Positions 36,488-49,129 of a stretch of 64,000 nucleotides of DNA are shown here, piece after piece. The first letter of the stretch is position 1. Each line of letters opens with the position of its first letter. This stretch comes from Mangifera indica. Its lineage: Eukaryota; Streptophyta; Magnoliopsida; Sapindales; Anacardiaceae. Made by a program: the position numbers and the translations under genes. Location of the stretch: the NCBI RefSeq assembly GCF_011075055.1, contig NC_058148.1, forward strand, positions 1,941,322 through 2,005,321, read 5' to 3'. Below the pieces are notes generated by a model. That model made no database searches, was not told where the DNA came from, and was given only the letters and a program-made list of their open reading frames with translations.

Positions 36488-38240
36488 TATTAGGGTAGAT
36501 GTCTTAGAGCCAATTGATTTAGCATTTGTAATTGTGATTTTAGATTCATTAATTAATAAAGGATTTATTGTTATTTAATGTATATATGATTGTGCGAATA
36601 ACATGCCCTTAAAATAGTAGTACTATGACAAGGGAATCAGACAATTGATCATAAGAACCTTATATACACATTAGGTGGTCATTCTAGAAACATCCGTAAT
36701 CTTGATATTATAATGAACAAAGGCATATGTAATGATGATGAAATTATCATAGTGTTAAGCGACCCTATTAAAAGTTGGCGACAATTTTCACGTGTCGAAA
36801 CTATTTATAGATAACTTGGTGTAACACATAAATACATATTGTAGACATGTTTATCACACTGACCCCACTAGAGAATATCTATATGAATTATTGCTCTTGT
36901 GTCTATGGAATAAATTCTTTGAATACCATAGGTGTATGTGATCTTATGACTTGAGGTCATCAGACCGTCTTGTATATGGATTAGTATGGTTTGACATTAT
37001 GCAATATATCGCTATAACTGTGGTATCATAAAAACAGTATACACCTATATTGTAAGATACAAAAAGTAATGATTGATCAATAATATATTTGTCACTCTTA
37101 AGCATATGAGAAGATGTCTCACATATGAATACTTAATGACATTCATGACTACTTAAATCTATGACCACAATGAGTAAGATTGTAGTCTAATCCATTTAAG
37201 TCATTAATGTGTATCAGTTTATACCAAAAAACTACAAAGATAGACACATTTCATATCTTAGCCTTAAGAGATATTAGTTGATGAAATGATTGAATTACAC
37301 GTAACTATGATGTTGTAAAAGTTTAAGAGATGTCCGTTGACACTTTATCATCTGGGTGGACAAGATGCTTTACTAGCGGTTAATCTTGGTCTGTTTCTGA
37401 ATTTAACCTAAAGTCAAAAACTATCGATTCAATGAAAGCTTATAAGTCACACGTATATAAGGGTTAATTCGAATTCATAGATGAGGATCGTTTAATAACA
37501 ATCCTAATGTTTAGGGAGAGAAAGAATATGATTGATCACATTTTGATCAAGTTTGACTCGGTGTATATAGTGCCATTTGGCACAATGCAAAATTAACATG
37601 CATGGCACAACTAGACTACCTTTTTTGGTCTGACCATACAAAGGTCAAAGCACGACACGATTGGAAAAGCCTTGTCCAATCATGCAAAGCATGATTCATG
37701 TCGTGTGGTACACTTTAGTGTCCACTCGTACATGGTTTAAAGTATGCTAGGTGGCACACAAGTTTACCACCCATGCACGTGTTGATAGAGATGTTGTTGG
37801 ATTAAATTCCAATGAGACATAGATTACTGCGCACATATAAATAATAATAAGTGTGAGTTATTAATATATATATATATAATATTATATAGACATACGAATT
37901 CAAAAAACTTGGCCTTTGGGTTCTTTGAAATTTCTCTCTTCCCGTGAACATGTTCTCGTCCAGCACAACCTTTTTCCTAGACAACCTCTCATGTTCATGT
38001 TCCATGTGGATACCAAGGTATCGTCTCATGACGATTTGAGAGCATTTGTTTTTTCATCACGTGAAGACTTAGAGAAACCACCAACATAGGTATAAACCCT
38101 AAGATACCCTATGATTGTTTTGAATGTTCATGTTAAATATGTTCTAAAATGGATATCCTAGTCAAGGTTTTAGGATTGGATGATTTTATAAATTTTTAAT
38201 TCTACTGTGTTGCCAATTAACAGTGTCTTAAAACTTTACA
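36488..38240 (+). repeat. 5' LTR of copia element (about 1.75 kb)
   Basis: Starts TATTAGGGT (TG mutated to TA) and ends in TTTACA just before the primer site. About 1.4 kb aligns with 44126-45530. Confidence 0.85.
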
Positions 38241-38241
38241 A

Positions 38242-38254
38242 TGGTATCAGAACC
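38242..38254 (+). other. tRNA-iMet primer binding site (copia)
   Basis: tggtatcagaacc follows the LTR end by one base. Confidence 0.85.
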
Positions 38255-38654
38255 ACTATTTAGACATATTTTTATGAAATTAAATCTGTTTGTTTTGATT
38301 ATTTTACCTGTTATTGCATATAATTGAATTAATAAAAACTTTTAAATTGGTAAAGTTAATTTGTAATTGTGTTATCACACGATTTGCAGAGTTTCATGAA
38401 CAACATAAACATGTGTTAAATTATTGAGTGATGTTTCTTATTGTTTTGTTTGAGTTTGTAATTTTTATAGGCTAAATATAGGTTGAAAGTTGTTCTTGTC
38501 AGTGCAAGTATAATTTATGTGTCATGTTTTGTCACCCCGATAGCGGCTAACCAAGAATGAGATTTTTTAGATTTTTCATCACTGAAAATATAAAAAACTC
38601 ATCTAAAAACTGCCATGAATGGAGGTGTCATCTATAAAGACTTTACACCAAAAA

Positions 38655-38975
38655 AGGGGTCACAGCTAGACCAATTTTAGTCCAACCATGACACATCCTT
38701 TAGTGTTTGGCATTATAAGTGTCACAACTAGACCATCTTCAAATTAGTTCAGTTGTAACACATAAAGAACACCTAAAGGTGTCATGGTTAGACCATTCTC
38801 CAATTTGTCCAATTGTCACACATCATGGATGGTGGCACCTAATCGTATCATGGTTACACCGATTTTCATGTCGGTCTAGTCATGACTTATCATTGTGACA
38901 TATGTCTAGCTTTGAGACAATTATATATCACGGTTGTACTGTTTTCATATTGGTCTAGTTGTGTGTGGTCGTACA
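38655..38975. repeat. Roughly 63-bp imperfect tandem repeats in the copia leader
   Basis: Units begin near 38659, 38721, 38781, 38847 and 38925 with gtcacaactagacca-like sequence and end with an approximate inverse (tggtctagttgtgac), so each unit is partly self-complementary. They lie between primer site and gag. Confidence 0.65.
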
Positions 38976-40159
38976 TCCTTATAAAATTTTGTTGAATTCC
39001 AAAATCACGATTGGATGTTTTTCCTGCATGCTTGATAAAGTTGAAAATTACCATTGATCCTATTTTGTTGAATTTGGGTCGAATTAAAATTTTCTTGAGC
39101 TTTAAGGTTGAAATAATTTTACAGTATTTTAGAGACTAAAATGTAATTTTACACTTGGCTAAGTAATAATTAAATTTTAGTTTTAATTGGATGTACGTAT
39201 ACATGGTGTCTAGTACACAGACAATAAAGCGATGTGAATATTTTTTTATTTTTTTTAGGTTGTAATTCAGAAATAGGGCTTACACGCCCTGTTTTAATTC
39301 TTCTTCTTCTTTAGTTTAGGTTATTATTTTATTTTCTTGGAATTATGTAACTAGGAAATAAAACCATGTAATTATTGAAAATTAGAAGCGAAAGAACAAA
39401 CACAAAGACTTAAACATGAAGATTCGCTTAGATTGACCAGTCAAACACTTCTTGCCTTAAGGGGCTTGACATTAGTTCCAGCTATGTGTTCACATATTAT
39501 TTTTACATTGTTGTATATATGTAGATGGTTATATTTTGCAAATATTATCTAACATGCGACTTTAATATGATGAAACTAATTAATCTAAAACTCACAGATC
39601 AAATATTAAGTCTAAGATTAAATTAGTGTCTTTCAATATGATGTCTTGATTAAACCCTTATTTATTGAAACCTTGTTCGGCAAAGTGAAAGACAAACTTT
39701 TATTAGACAAAAAATTAGGAGATATTAAAATTAGGTCTGACTTAATTAGCGTATTTTGTCTGTTCATCGAAGCGAAGATGAAGTATATTAAAGATATGAG
39801 TAAGGAATGCATTTATTGATGCAAGAAGATATGTGATATCTATCGTACTGACACCAAGAGTCACATTTAAGGTCACATGAGTTATTGGGGTAAAACCTAA
39901 CTTAAGATAAAAAGCTTTTGGTGATTAATTTGAAATTTACCTGTTCGATTAATATGAACTTGCTTGCCAAAGTAAATGAGAGAATTAATGCAATAAGATA
40001 TTGGTCCACTAGAAAGTTCATCAGAACTTTTCGAGTACAATAGTAAGGATTATCGACTTGAGAAAAATAGTTAAAGCATTTTAATTAGTTAAATCCATAA
40101 TTAAAATGAAGATTAATTAAGAATAAAATTACTAATTCCTTTATCTAAAATTGTAGCTG

Positions 40160-43100
40160 AAATATTCATCATGTCAAACCCAACGTATCGATCAATTCTC
40201 AAAAAGAAAATAGGCTCATTGGAAGCAATTTTGTTGATTGTTACAAAAATCTTTAGATTATTTTACGTTAGGAGAAGAGGTTGTATAACCTTGAGTAGTC
40301 GTTGCCCTATGAGCTTGGTCTCGATGTCACCTAAAGGGAAAAATATAATTTTAATAAGTATTTTGATGACTTAGTAGAAGTTCAATGTCTTATGTTAACT
40401 TGCATAGTACCTAAACTTCAAAAACAACAAGAGAAAATGGATGTTCCATCTACACTTACATACCTTCGAGAATGATATATGGTGTCAAAAACGTTATTTG
40501 ATTGCAAACACTCCGAGGAAGGACAAGTCAACTTTCATGTGATCAAGTTGATTGGTTATATTGAACGGTTAGAGACTTTAGACTTCATCATGAATAATGA
40601 GCTTGCCGTTAACCTATTGTTAAAATCCTTCCTTAAATTGTATTTTAATTTCATTATGAATTTTAATATAAACAAAAGGAGAAAACCCTTGAGAAATTGT
40701 TGTATATGCTTAGATAGGCTAAACAAGAGATACCAAGGTAGCTTTGACTAATGTGCTTGTGATTGACGCCTATACACCTAAATCTAAGGCTAAAGGAAAA
40801 GATAGATCCAAGGCTAAATGTAAATGATAAGCCTGAACACAAAGCAAGAGAGTAACTAGATACTACTACTCAACCAATAGGTGGTGCAGGGAAGGGAAAT
40901 GTTATCTGCTTCTATTATGACAAAACTGATCACTAGAGGAGACATTGTAAGGCCTTCTTAGAGAACAAGAAGAAGAAGGCTATTGAAGCATCTACTTCAG
41001 GTATGTTTATTATTGAGATAAACTATTCTCCTTATTCATCCTTGGTTGTAGACATAGGATATGATTCTCATATTTGCTCTGACATATAAGGACTATGATA
41101 AAGTAGATTAATCCCCAAATGAAAGGTTGAGTTATATGTTGGAAATGAAGCACGCATTGTTATATTAGTCGAAGAGATTTATTATCTTAGATTACCCACT
41201 AAGGTAGTTCTAGAATTAGTTAATTGTTATTATATTCCTTTTGTTTTTAGAAACTTAGTTTTTGTATCTATTTTAGACAAAAAGATATTCATTTTTTATT
41301 ACTAGTGGTACTATACCCATTAGCTTAAGTAATATTCTTTATGTAACAATTGAATTGTATAATGGTTTATATTTTCTAAAACTAGATAATGAAATTCTCA
41401 ATGTACAAAGCAATAAACAATTGAAATTGAATAAGATGATACTATATATTTGTGGCATTGTAAGCTAAGCCACATAAGACCAAAATATATATCAAAACTT
41501 CTTAAACAAAAAGTCATACAATTATTTGACTTCTAGTCTCATGATGAATATGAATCGTGCTTATTGTATAAGATAACCAAAACGCCTTTCATTAGACACA
41601 GTGAAATAGCTAAATTGTTAGGGATCATTCATAGTGATATGTAAGGACCCTTGATAGTGTATAACAGATATGGGAAAGCTTACTTCGTCACATTTATTGA
41701 TGACTTTAGCATATACAATTATGTGCTTTTAATGAAACACAAATCTAAATACTTTGATAAATTCAAAGAATTCAATAAAAAGGGTAGATAAGCAACTTGA
41801 TAAACAAATTAAAATCTTTTACACTGATTGTGAAGATGAATACTTAAGTGTTGAATTTCAAAGATACCTAAAGGCACATGAGATAGTTTCTTAACTCGCT
41901 TCTTTTGGTATACCACATATAATGGTGTATCTAAACAAACGAATAAGACTTTGATAAAAAGGTAAAGTTCATGATAAGTTTCATTGATCTACCTATGTCT
42001 TTTTGGGGCATGCGTTAGAGACTATTCCTTATACATTGAATAGTATCCTATCTAAATCTGTGGATAAAATTCTATACAAGTTATAAACTGGGCGAAAGCT
42101 CAGTCTAGATTACTTAAGAATCTTAGGTTATGAAATTTATACAAAGAAACTGATTTTGAACAAGTTAAGCTCTAAGTTTAAAAAGTGTATCTTTGTGGGG
42201 TACCTAAAGGTAACTAAAGGATACTGCTTCTACTATTGAGAGGAGCAAAAAGTCTTTGTTGTTTACATTGGTGTACCTTGAGAAAAAATTCATTCTCAAG
42301 AGAACTAATAGGAGAAAGGTAAAACTCGATGAAGTTCCTGCTTCAAAGGATACCACAAATATTAGACAGGATGATGTGCTATCACAGATGGTTGATCACG
42401 ATGAGGAAATTTCTCCATCTTGAGAGGAACAACTTTAGGGCACACAAGAGTTACATAGGTTTACATGAGTACGTTGGAAACCAAAAAGATTTAATTTTCT
42501 TATGACTAAGCACAATGATGTACTGCTCATATCTAATGGCAAACCAAAGACTTATAATAATGTTGTCTCGAGTCCAGATTCTAAGAAATGGTTAGACATA
42601 ATGAAATTTAAAATAGACTCTATATACCAAAACTAAGTGTAGACTCTGGTGGATGCACTTGAAAGGTTAAAACCTATAGAGTGTAAATGAGTTTTGAAAA
42701 AGAAAACTGATATAGAAGATAATGTGCATACCTATAAAACGTGATTGGCTGTCAAAAGTTTCACTAAAAAATATGGCATTGACTATGATGAAATATTTTC
42801 ACCAGTTGTTATGCATAAGTTTGTTACGATTATGCTTGCTATAGTTACGTATTATGACTATAAAATCTTTTAGAAGGATGTTAAAATTGCCTTTTTGAAT
42901 GGTAACCTTATAGAAGACGTCTACATAGTGTAACCTGATGACTTTGTTCTTGCTAGACAAATAGATAAAGTATGTAAGCTGCAAAATTCCATTTATAAGC
43001 TTAAGTAGGCTTTTAGAAGCTGAAATATTTGTTTTAATGAAGTCATTCATGAGTTTGGTTTTATCAAACAAAGATGAGTCATATGTGTATAAGAAGGTTA

Positions 43101-44095
43101 TTAAGAGCGTGATTACATTTCTAGTATTGTATGTCGATGATATTTTGATTATTAGAAATTATATATCAAACTTGTAATTGTAAACGCTTGATTATCCAAG
43201 TATTTCTCCATGAAAGACTTAGGTAAAACAACTTACATTTTTAGGATTAAAATTACCAGATAGAGAATGTGGACTATTGTGCCTAAGTTAAAACATATAC
43301 ATAGATAAGGTGTTAACGAGAATCTTTTTAGAGAAATCCAAGAAATGATTTCTACCTATGTCCCATGGTGTATATCTTTCAAAAAAGATGTGTCCATCTT
43401 CATAACTAAGAGAGATAAAATGAATAAGATCTCATCTGCCTTGACTATAAGATCAATCATGTACGTCATGTTATGTATAAAAGTTAATGTCTCATACATC
43501 TTAAGCATTTGTAGTAGATATGAATCTGATCTAGTGAAAATTGGTGGATGAGTGTCAAGAACATCCTAAAGTACCTAAAAAAAACTAAGGATGTGTTCTT
43601 AGTTTATGAAGGGATACTAAATCACTGTTAGAGGCTATAATGATGTCAGTTTTCAAATTAATCAAGATGATTTTAAATCCTAATCAGAGTTTCTGTTTTA
43701 ATTGAATGATGATGCAATTAGCTGAAAAAGTTCAAGCAAAGTACAATGATTGATTCTATAATAGAGCCCAAGTATATTACCTTTTCAGAAGCGAAAAAAG
43801 AAGTTGTATTGATCAAAAAGTTCGTTACTAAACTTAGAGTGGTTCTAAGTATCGTTAAGTTGATTGAACCCTATTGTGACAATAATAGAGCACTTACTTA
43901 AGCAAAGGAGCCACGATCACATCAAAGGTTCAAAAACATACTTAAACAATATTATCAGATTCGAGAGATCATGCAACATGATGATATATAGATAAAAAGG
44001 ATTGATACAGATGACAATTCGACTGACCCATTAACAAAACTTTTGTCACAACAGAAGCATGATAGACATGTAGCATGATTAGGCATTTGATAAAT
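40160..44095 (+). pseudogene. Copia Gag-Pol polyprotein remnant
   Basis: In order: gag with LFDCKHSEEGQVNFHVIKL and SFLKLYFNFIMNF (40479-40720); a CCHC knuckle decayed to CFYYDKTDH near 40910; the protease DTG site as VVDIGYDSHIC near 41045; the integrase zinc region and core (41450-42000) with HSDM decayed to HSDM-stop-GPL near 41630; the KCIFVGYLK block near 42185; reverse transcriptase with FSPVV (42800), IAFLNG (42890) and an intact LYVDDIL catalytic motif (43127-43147); and RNase H with EPYCDNNRAL, AKEPRSHQRF and STDPLTKLL (43785-44060). A live element would encode everything needed for copy-and-paste movement. Here each domain has stops and shifts. Confidence 0.87.
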
Positions 44096-44125
44096 GACTG
44101 ATTTGCTATAGTGTAAATGGGATAT

Positions 44126-45530
44126 TGTTAGGGTAAATGTCCTAGAGCCAATTGATTTGACATTTGTAATTGTAATTTTATATTCATTAATTAATAAATG
44201 ATTAACTATTATTCAATTCATATACGTGTCCTTTTATATGATTATGCAAATAACAAACCCTTAAAATAGTAGAACTACGACAAGAGGATCGGACAACTAA
44301 CCATGAGAACTTTATGTATATATTAGACGACCATTCTAAAAACTTTCGTAATCCTAACATTACAATGAACAAGGATATATGTAATAATAATAGGATTATC
44401 ATAATGTTGAGCGATCTCACTTAAATGTGGCAATAGTTCCCACATGTTAAAATTGTTTATAGATAGTTTGATGTAACATGTGGATGCATATTGTAAACAT
44501 ACTCATCAAACTGACCCAACTGAAGGATATCTATATAGATGGTTACTCCAATGTCTATAAAATAAATCTTTTAAACATAATGTGTGCATGCGATCCTATG
44601 ACTTGAGATCACTAGTCTGTCTTGTGTAAGAATCGGTATAGTTTAACATTATCCAATGTATCGTTATAATTAGGATATCATAAAGGTAGTATATGACTAT
44701 ATCGTGAGATATATGGAGGTTACGATTGCTTAATAACGAATTTGTCACTTTTAGGCACATGAGAAGATATCTCACATGATTATATTGAATAACATTCATG
44801 ACTATTTGAATCTGTGACCACAGTGAGATATGGTTGTAATCTAATTCGTGTAAATAATTAATGTATAACTATTTATATCGAAGAACTACTAAAATAAACA
44901 CATTTCTATGTCTCAGCTTTGAAAAATATTGGTTAATGAAAAGTACATAACTGTAATATTATAAGAGCTCAAGTAATGTATATTGATATTCTCTCATCTA
45001 GGTGGTCATGATGCTTTGCTAGAGGCCAATTTTGATCTATGTTTGAATTTGATCTGAATTCAAACACAATCGATTTGATAGAGAGCTTATGGGTTACACG
45101 CATATAGGGTTTAATTTGACCTTAGAAACAAGGATAGTTTGATGATAATCTTAATGTTTAGGAAAAGAGAGAATCTGATTGACCAAGTTTGATTTGGTAT
45201 GTATAATGTCATTTGGCACTATACAAAATTAACATACGTGGCACTGTTGGACCACATTTTTCTTTGGTCCAACCGTACAAAGGCCAATGCATGGCACAGT
45301 TAGACAAACCTTGTCTAGCTATGCAAGACATGATTCATGTCGGGTGGTACACTTTAGTGTCCACCTGTGCATGGTTTAAAGTGTGTTGGATAGTATAGTA
45401 CACAAGTGTACCACTCATGCACGTGTGTTGATGGACACGTTGGATTAAATTCCAATGAGACATGGATTCCTATGCACATATAAATAACAATAATTGTGAG
45501 TTAATTAATATATAAATAATAATAATAATA
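44126..45530 (+). repeat. 3' LTR of copia element, truncated
   Basis: Starts TGTTAGGGT right after the purine-rich aaatgggata. It aligns with the left LTR up to the AT-rich stretch near 37895 and lacks the last 345 bp or so. Confidence 0.85.
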
Positions 45531-45539
45531 CATATACAA

Positions 45540-46977
45540 CCTTAGAAACACTATCAAAAGAGCTTTGGATTGTTGACGAATCAATAATACTATCCAGTAA
45601 TGTCAAACTAGGAGATCTTTTGTGTTGGTCACCAATAAGGAGGTAGATTGGTTCAACACACATTCACCTACACCTAAAATTTTATCTTGGTCTTCCTTTA
45701 TAGTTGTCATAGTCTTAACATCTAAGTCAGTTTCTAATGAACTCTCCTGGTCATTTGCTATCACTAGAACCATGACTAAGGGTACCATATTTCCTTCCTC
45801 CAAAAGAGAAGCATTATTCACTTTTATAACCTTATCTAAACTCTGTTGCATCTAAGGTACCTTTGTTTGTGAGGTATTATTCTCCCTTTTAATCACAATA
45901 CCTATCTCCTCACTCTTATGAGCCTCTGTGCTAGTTATTTCCCTTTTATCTTATGTAGGCCCTACTGTATTAGCTACCTCGCTCTCTTTTGTTTGGTAGT
46001 TGTGCCCAAAAACACTATATTTGTCATATCTCTTAAGCTTTCATTCATATTCTACCCTCACCTTGATAGGATTTACTAAGAGTCTACATTCAAGCTCAAA
46101 CTCATGAATGGCTATAGCTCTAACATCTAACTCAACACAAACCTAAGCATAAGATAGTCTAAAACATTCATATGTCATCTTGTCACAAGATAATGGGCAA
46201 CCTACCATGCTAGAAGCCATATTCAAACCCCTAATAGTCCATAATAGGAAAGGCAAACCATGAAGTCTAACCCATATAAGAATCTTAGAGATATAAAGCT
46301 TATTAGATATAAAATAAGCATGACATTGTTGAAGCATTACTATTTTGCCACAAAACATCCATGATCCTTTCTCAAGAATCAAGTGAACACTTTCCTTATC
46401 TCTGAATTTGAAGATTAAAAATACATTGTCTGTTGACATTACACCCTCAAGCCTAAGGTCTTTCCATGCTCTAGTAGTAATGGAATGAGCTGCATGAAAA
46501 AACATATTGTAACTTGGGAAAAAACCCACAATGAATCTATTTTAGTTGGTTGTACAATCATCAAACACTTAATCTAGAATTTGGAGCCTATTATTTGAAA
46601 CTGAAGGCTTAACTTGATCCAAAGTAAACCTTGTGTTAGAGTTTGAAACTCTAACCCTATCCGCCCATAAACCTTGAGCGGGCATTGAATTCACATTTCC
46701 TTCAAGCATAGACATTTTCCCCTTAACAACATTGGATAGGTCTAAGGTGCTTAGAGGGTGGCTTGAAGTTGTTGAATTTTGGTTAAGTTTGGTGTGGGTT
46801 ACTGCCACGATAGATGTGGTTAGTTGATTGGTAGGTACAATGGTAGTTTTAGTGGCAGGTGGTTTGGCATTTGAGGTGGTTGGCTAAGTGGCAGGTGAGG
46901 TGGTTGATTTTTGTGGCTAGTGAAATGAGAGCCTTGGGTGAGTTTGATGTGTTGGTAGAGAAGGATTTGATGGTTTC
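45540..46977 (-). pseudogene. LINE ORF1-like DUF4283 protein, 3' part
   Basis: Minus-strand frames give NSMPAQGLWADRVRV (46569-46808), then the DUF4283 domain (46143-46529) with VGFFPSYNMFF-like start, KFRDKESVHLILEKGSWMF, WVRLHGLPFLLWT and the ASMVGCPLSCDK block. A decayed zinc-knuckle region (VRVEYE, RYDKYSVFGHN) follows near 46010-46080. Further down (45603-45851) the frame is low in features. This arrangement is that of ORF1 in plant L1-type LINEs, where the protein binds RNA; free-standing DUF4283 genes also exist. Stops between the blocks show decay. The N-terminal part lies at 61756-61943, beyond a 14.8-kb insertion. The 3' end meets the copia LTR, and no ORF2 is present. Confidence 0.82.
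46973..46977. other. Target duplication GTTTC, left copy
   Basis: Matches 61751-61755 across the whole Tekay nest. Confidence 0.85.
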
Positions 46978-49129
46978 TGTAACACCCAGATTCAGGTATG
47001 CCAATAAACCTTACTTCCAAAATTACCCTTAAAGTTGATTTTATAATTTGTTATTTAAAGAAATTGTAAAAGAATTATTTAAAATTACTAAATGAGCAAT
47101 AATTTTCAATAGGGGTAAAATAGCCATTTTAGAAAGATTTAAGAGACAAAGTGGGAATGTAAATTGAATGGCACACTTGAAATTACCAAAATCTATTATA
47201 TAAAACAACCAAACTATTCATTTTCTTCTTCCTTGGCCAAGAATTCTCCATAATTTTATTAAAGTTTTTCTTCAAACAAAATTCACCAAAAAAACCTAGC
47301 TAAACCACCAAATTTCTAAAGCCTCTAGTTATAAAAAGTTTAGATCTATCAATTCTGGCAAGTTCTAAGGTAAAATGTTTAATTTTGAAGAGATTGTCAA
47401 GTTTAGAGTTTTGATGGATGATTATGTTGTTGGTTGATTAAGGTTGCTAGGAAGATGAAAAGAATGAGGATAGGCTTAAATCACCTAATTAGTAAAGAAA
47501 ATGTAAGAATTTCATACTTTACATACTTTATGTAATTTGAATTAGGTTATTCAAATAACTTTTTCTTGTATAAGTGTGTAGGATATAAAATTAAGGTGAT
47601 TTATGCTTAAAAGAATAAAGAAATTGATTAGAACTTATGATATAATTTTTTTTTCATAAGGGTATTTTAGACATTTCTTATTCCTAGGATTAGCTTAGTT
47701 GATTTTGTGTATTAAGTATGTGAGAAATGATGAATTGATGGAATAATTTGCACTAAGGGTAGGCATATAACTTTTGGCCAGAAGGATTAAAATGTCATTT
47801 TATGTGATATAGGTTAATTTTTCTTAATTATATGCATGATATGTGTAAAAACCATTATAATAAATATGTATATTCATATGGAATGCATGAGATATATGTA
47901 AATGCATGAGAAAATAATCTGATGCCCGATAAAGCTTGAAAAGAATAAGAAAAAACAATGAATGGGCATATTTCATCTTATGGTTATACATGTATATATG
48001 AGGAATCATAGCATATGCATGATTTCAAAAAAATAAAGAAAGAGGAAAAACATTTTCTAAGTTATACATGTTTTTGAAAAATGGAAAACAAGTATTTCTA
48101 GTTTTATAATGGCTCATATGATACAGGAAAACAGAAAGCGTGCTTAAAATCCTTACACACGAGTTGTATTGTGTGGACAACAAAGAAAGATATCAGTTGT
48201 ACTATGTGGACAACAAAGAAATATATCAGCTACATTATGTGGATAGCAAAGAAAGATGTTAGCTGTACTGTGTGGATAACAAAGAAAAAAATAGTGAAAT
48301 ATGCGTAAGAGAGGATTGTACCTTGTATAGTGACTGCGAGTACTGTACTATGTAGTTTAGATCGATCAATGAAAATATTTGACAAACAAAAAAAAGAATT
48401 AGCAAATATTTTATGAAAGTCATTTTCATTAGAATCATGCATGCAAAATTATGTGGCTAATAAAGAGTTGAGAAAGATGTATGATCAGAAAATAGAAAAG
48501 TCATGGCACTTATATATGCATAAATCATAACAAGTGAATCATATTTGTATAGTAAGGAAAGGAATAAATGTGTGAATGAAGAGAATTATGATATGTGGTT
48601 AATACGTGTTCCCTGTAAATTATTTTATATGTGAATAGCCCAAACACCCTAAGTATGGAAGAGATTAGTACTGGTATAAAATGCTTTGAGTATTGAGTAT
48701 GATTTTCTTACTAAGTCGTGGTCGCTCACTCCATTTAATTTAATATTTTACAGATAAAAAGTTGCAGCAAAGGTTTCTAGGGAAGACATGAGGCTATGAG
48801 AGGAGGGCATCACATTTTTATCGATTTATATGTTTTTTCGGTGTCTATGTGTATATATGTATGTATATGTGACTTTATGTGTGTATATATATCTCTTTGA
48901 TATATACAGATGCATGTGTGTGTGTGTGTGTGTGTGTATATATTTATATATAATATATATTTATAGATATATATACATTTTCGTTCTTATATGTATATAT
49001 GTAGTTATTATATTGATGTGTCTATACCTCTATCTGATGGATAGTATATACTCATGAGAATATATATATCTTTCTTATTAATGGATATATGTGATTGTGT
49101 ATATATATCTATATATATATACATATATA
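46978..49129 (+). repeat. Outer Tekay-type LTR, left part
   Basis: Starts TGTAACACCCAGATTCAGG and matches the inner 5' LTR along its length up to the AT microsatellite, where the inner element begins. The remainder is at 61496-61750. Confidence 0.88.

Larger units (their letters stand above)
36488..45530 (+). mobile_element. Ty1/copia element, degenerate, right LTR truncated
   Basis: Left LTR 36488-38240, primer site, gag-pol remnant in copia order (gag, protease, integrase, RT, RNase H), a purine tract and a right LTR from 44126. The right LTR stops near 45530, where LINE-like DNA begins. No target duplication can therefore be scored. Stops occur about every 50-100 codons, so this is one of the older insertions here. 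Confidence 0.88.

Noticed and set aside
48120..48300. Regularly spaced gtggacaacaaagaaag repeats, CRISPR-like at first sight
   Set aside because: Short imperfect tandem repeats of the LTR (also near 50340 and 60310), in a plant genome, without spacers or cas genes.
47824..48442. Minus-strand frames of 61-70 codons
   Set aside because: Inside the outer LTR and explained by it.
48830..49057. Tyr/Val/Ile-rich 'membrane' frame, with similar ones at 50903 and 60978
   Set aside because: They are the same TATG/TGTG-rich part of the Tekay LTRs read three times, not genes.
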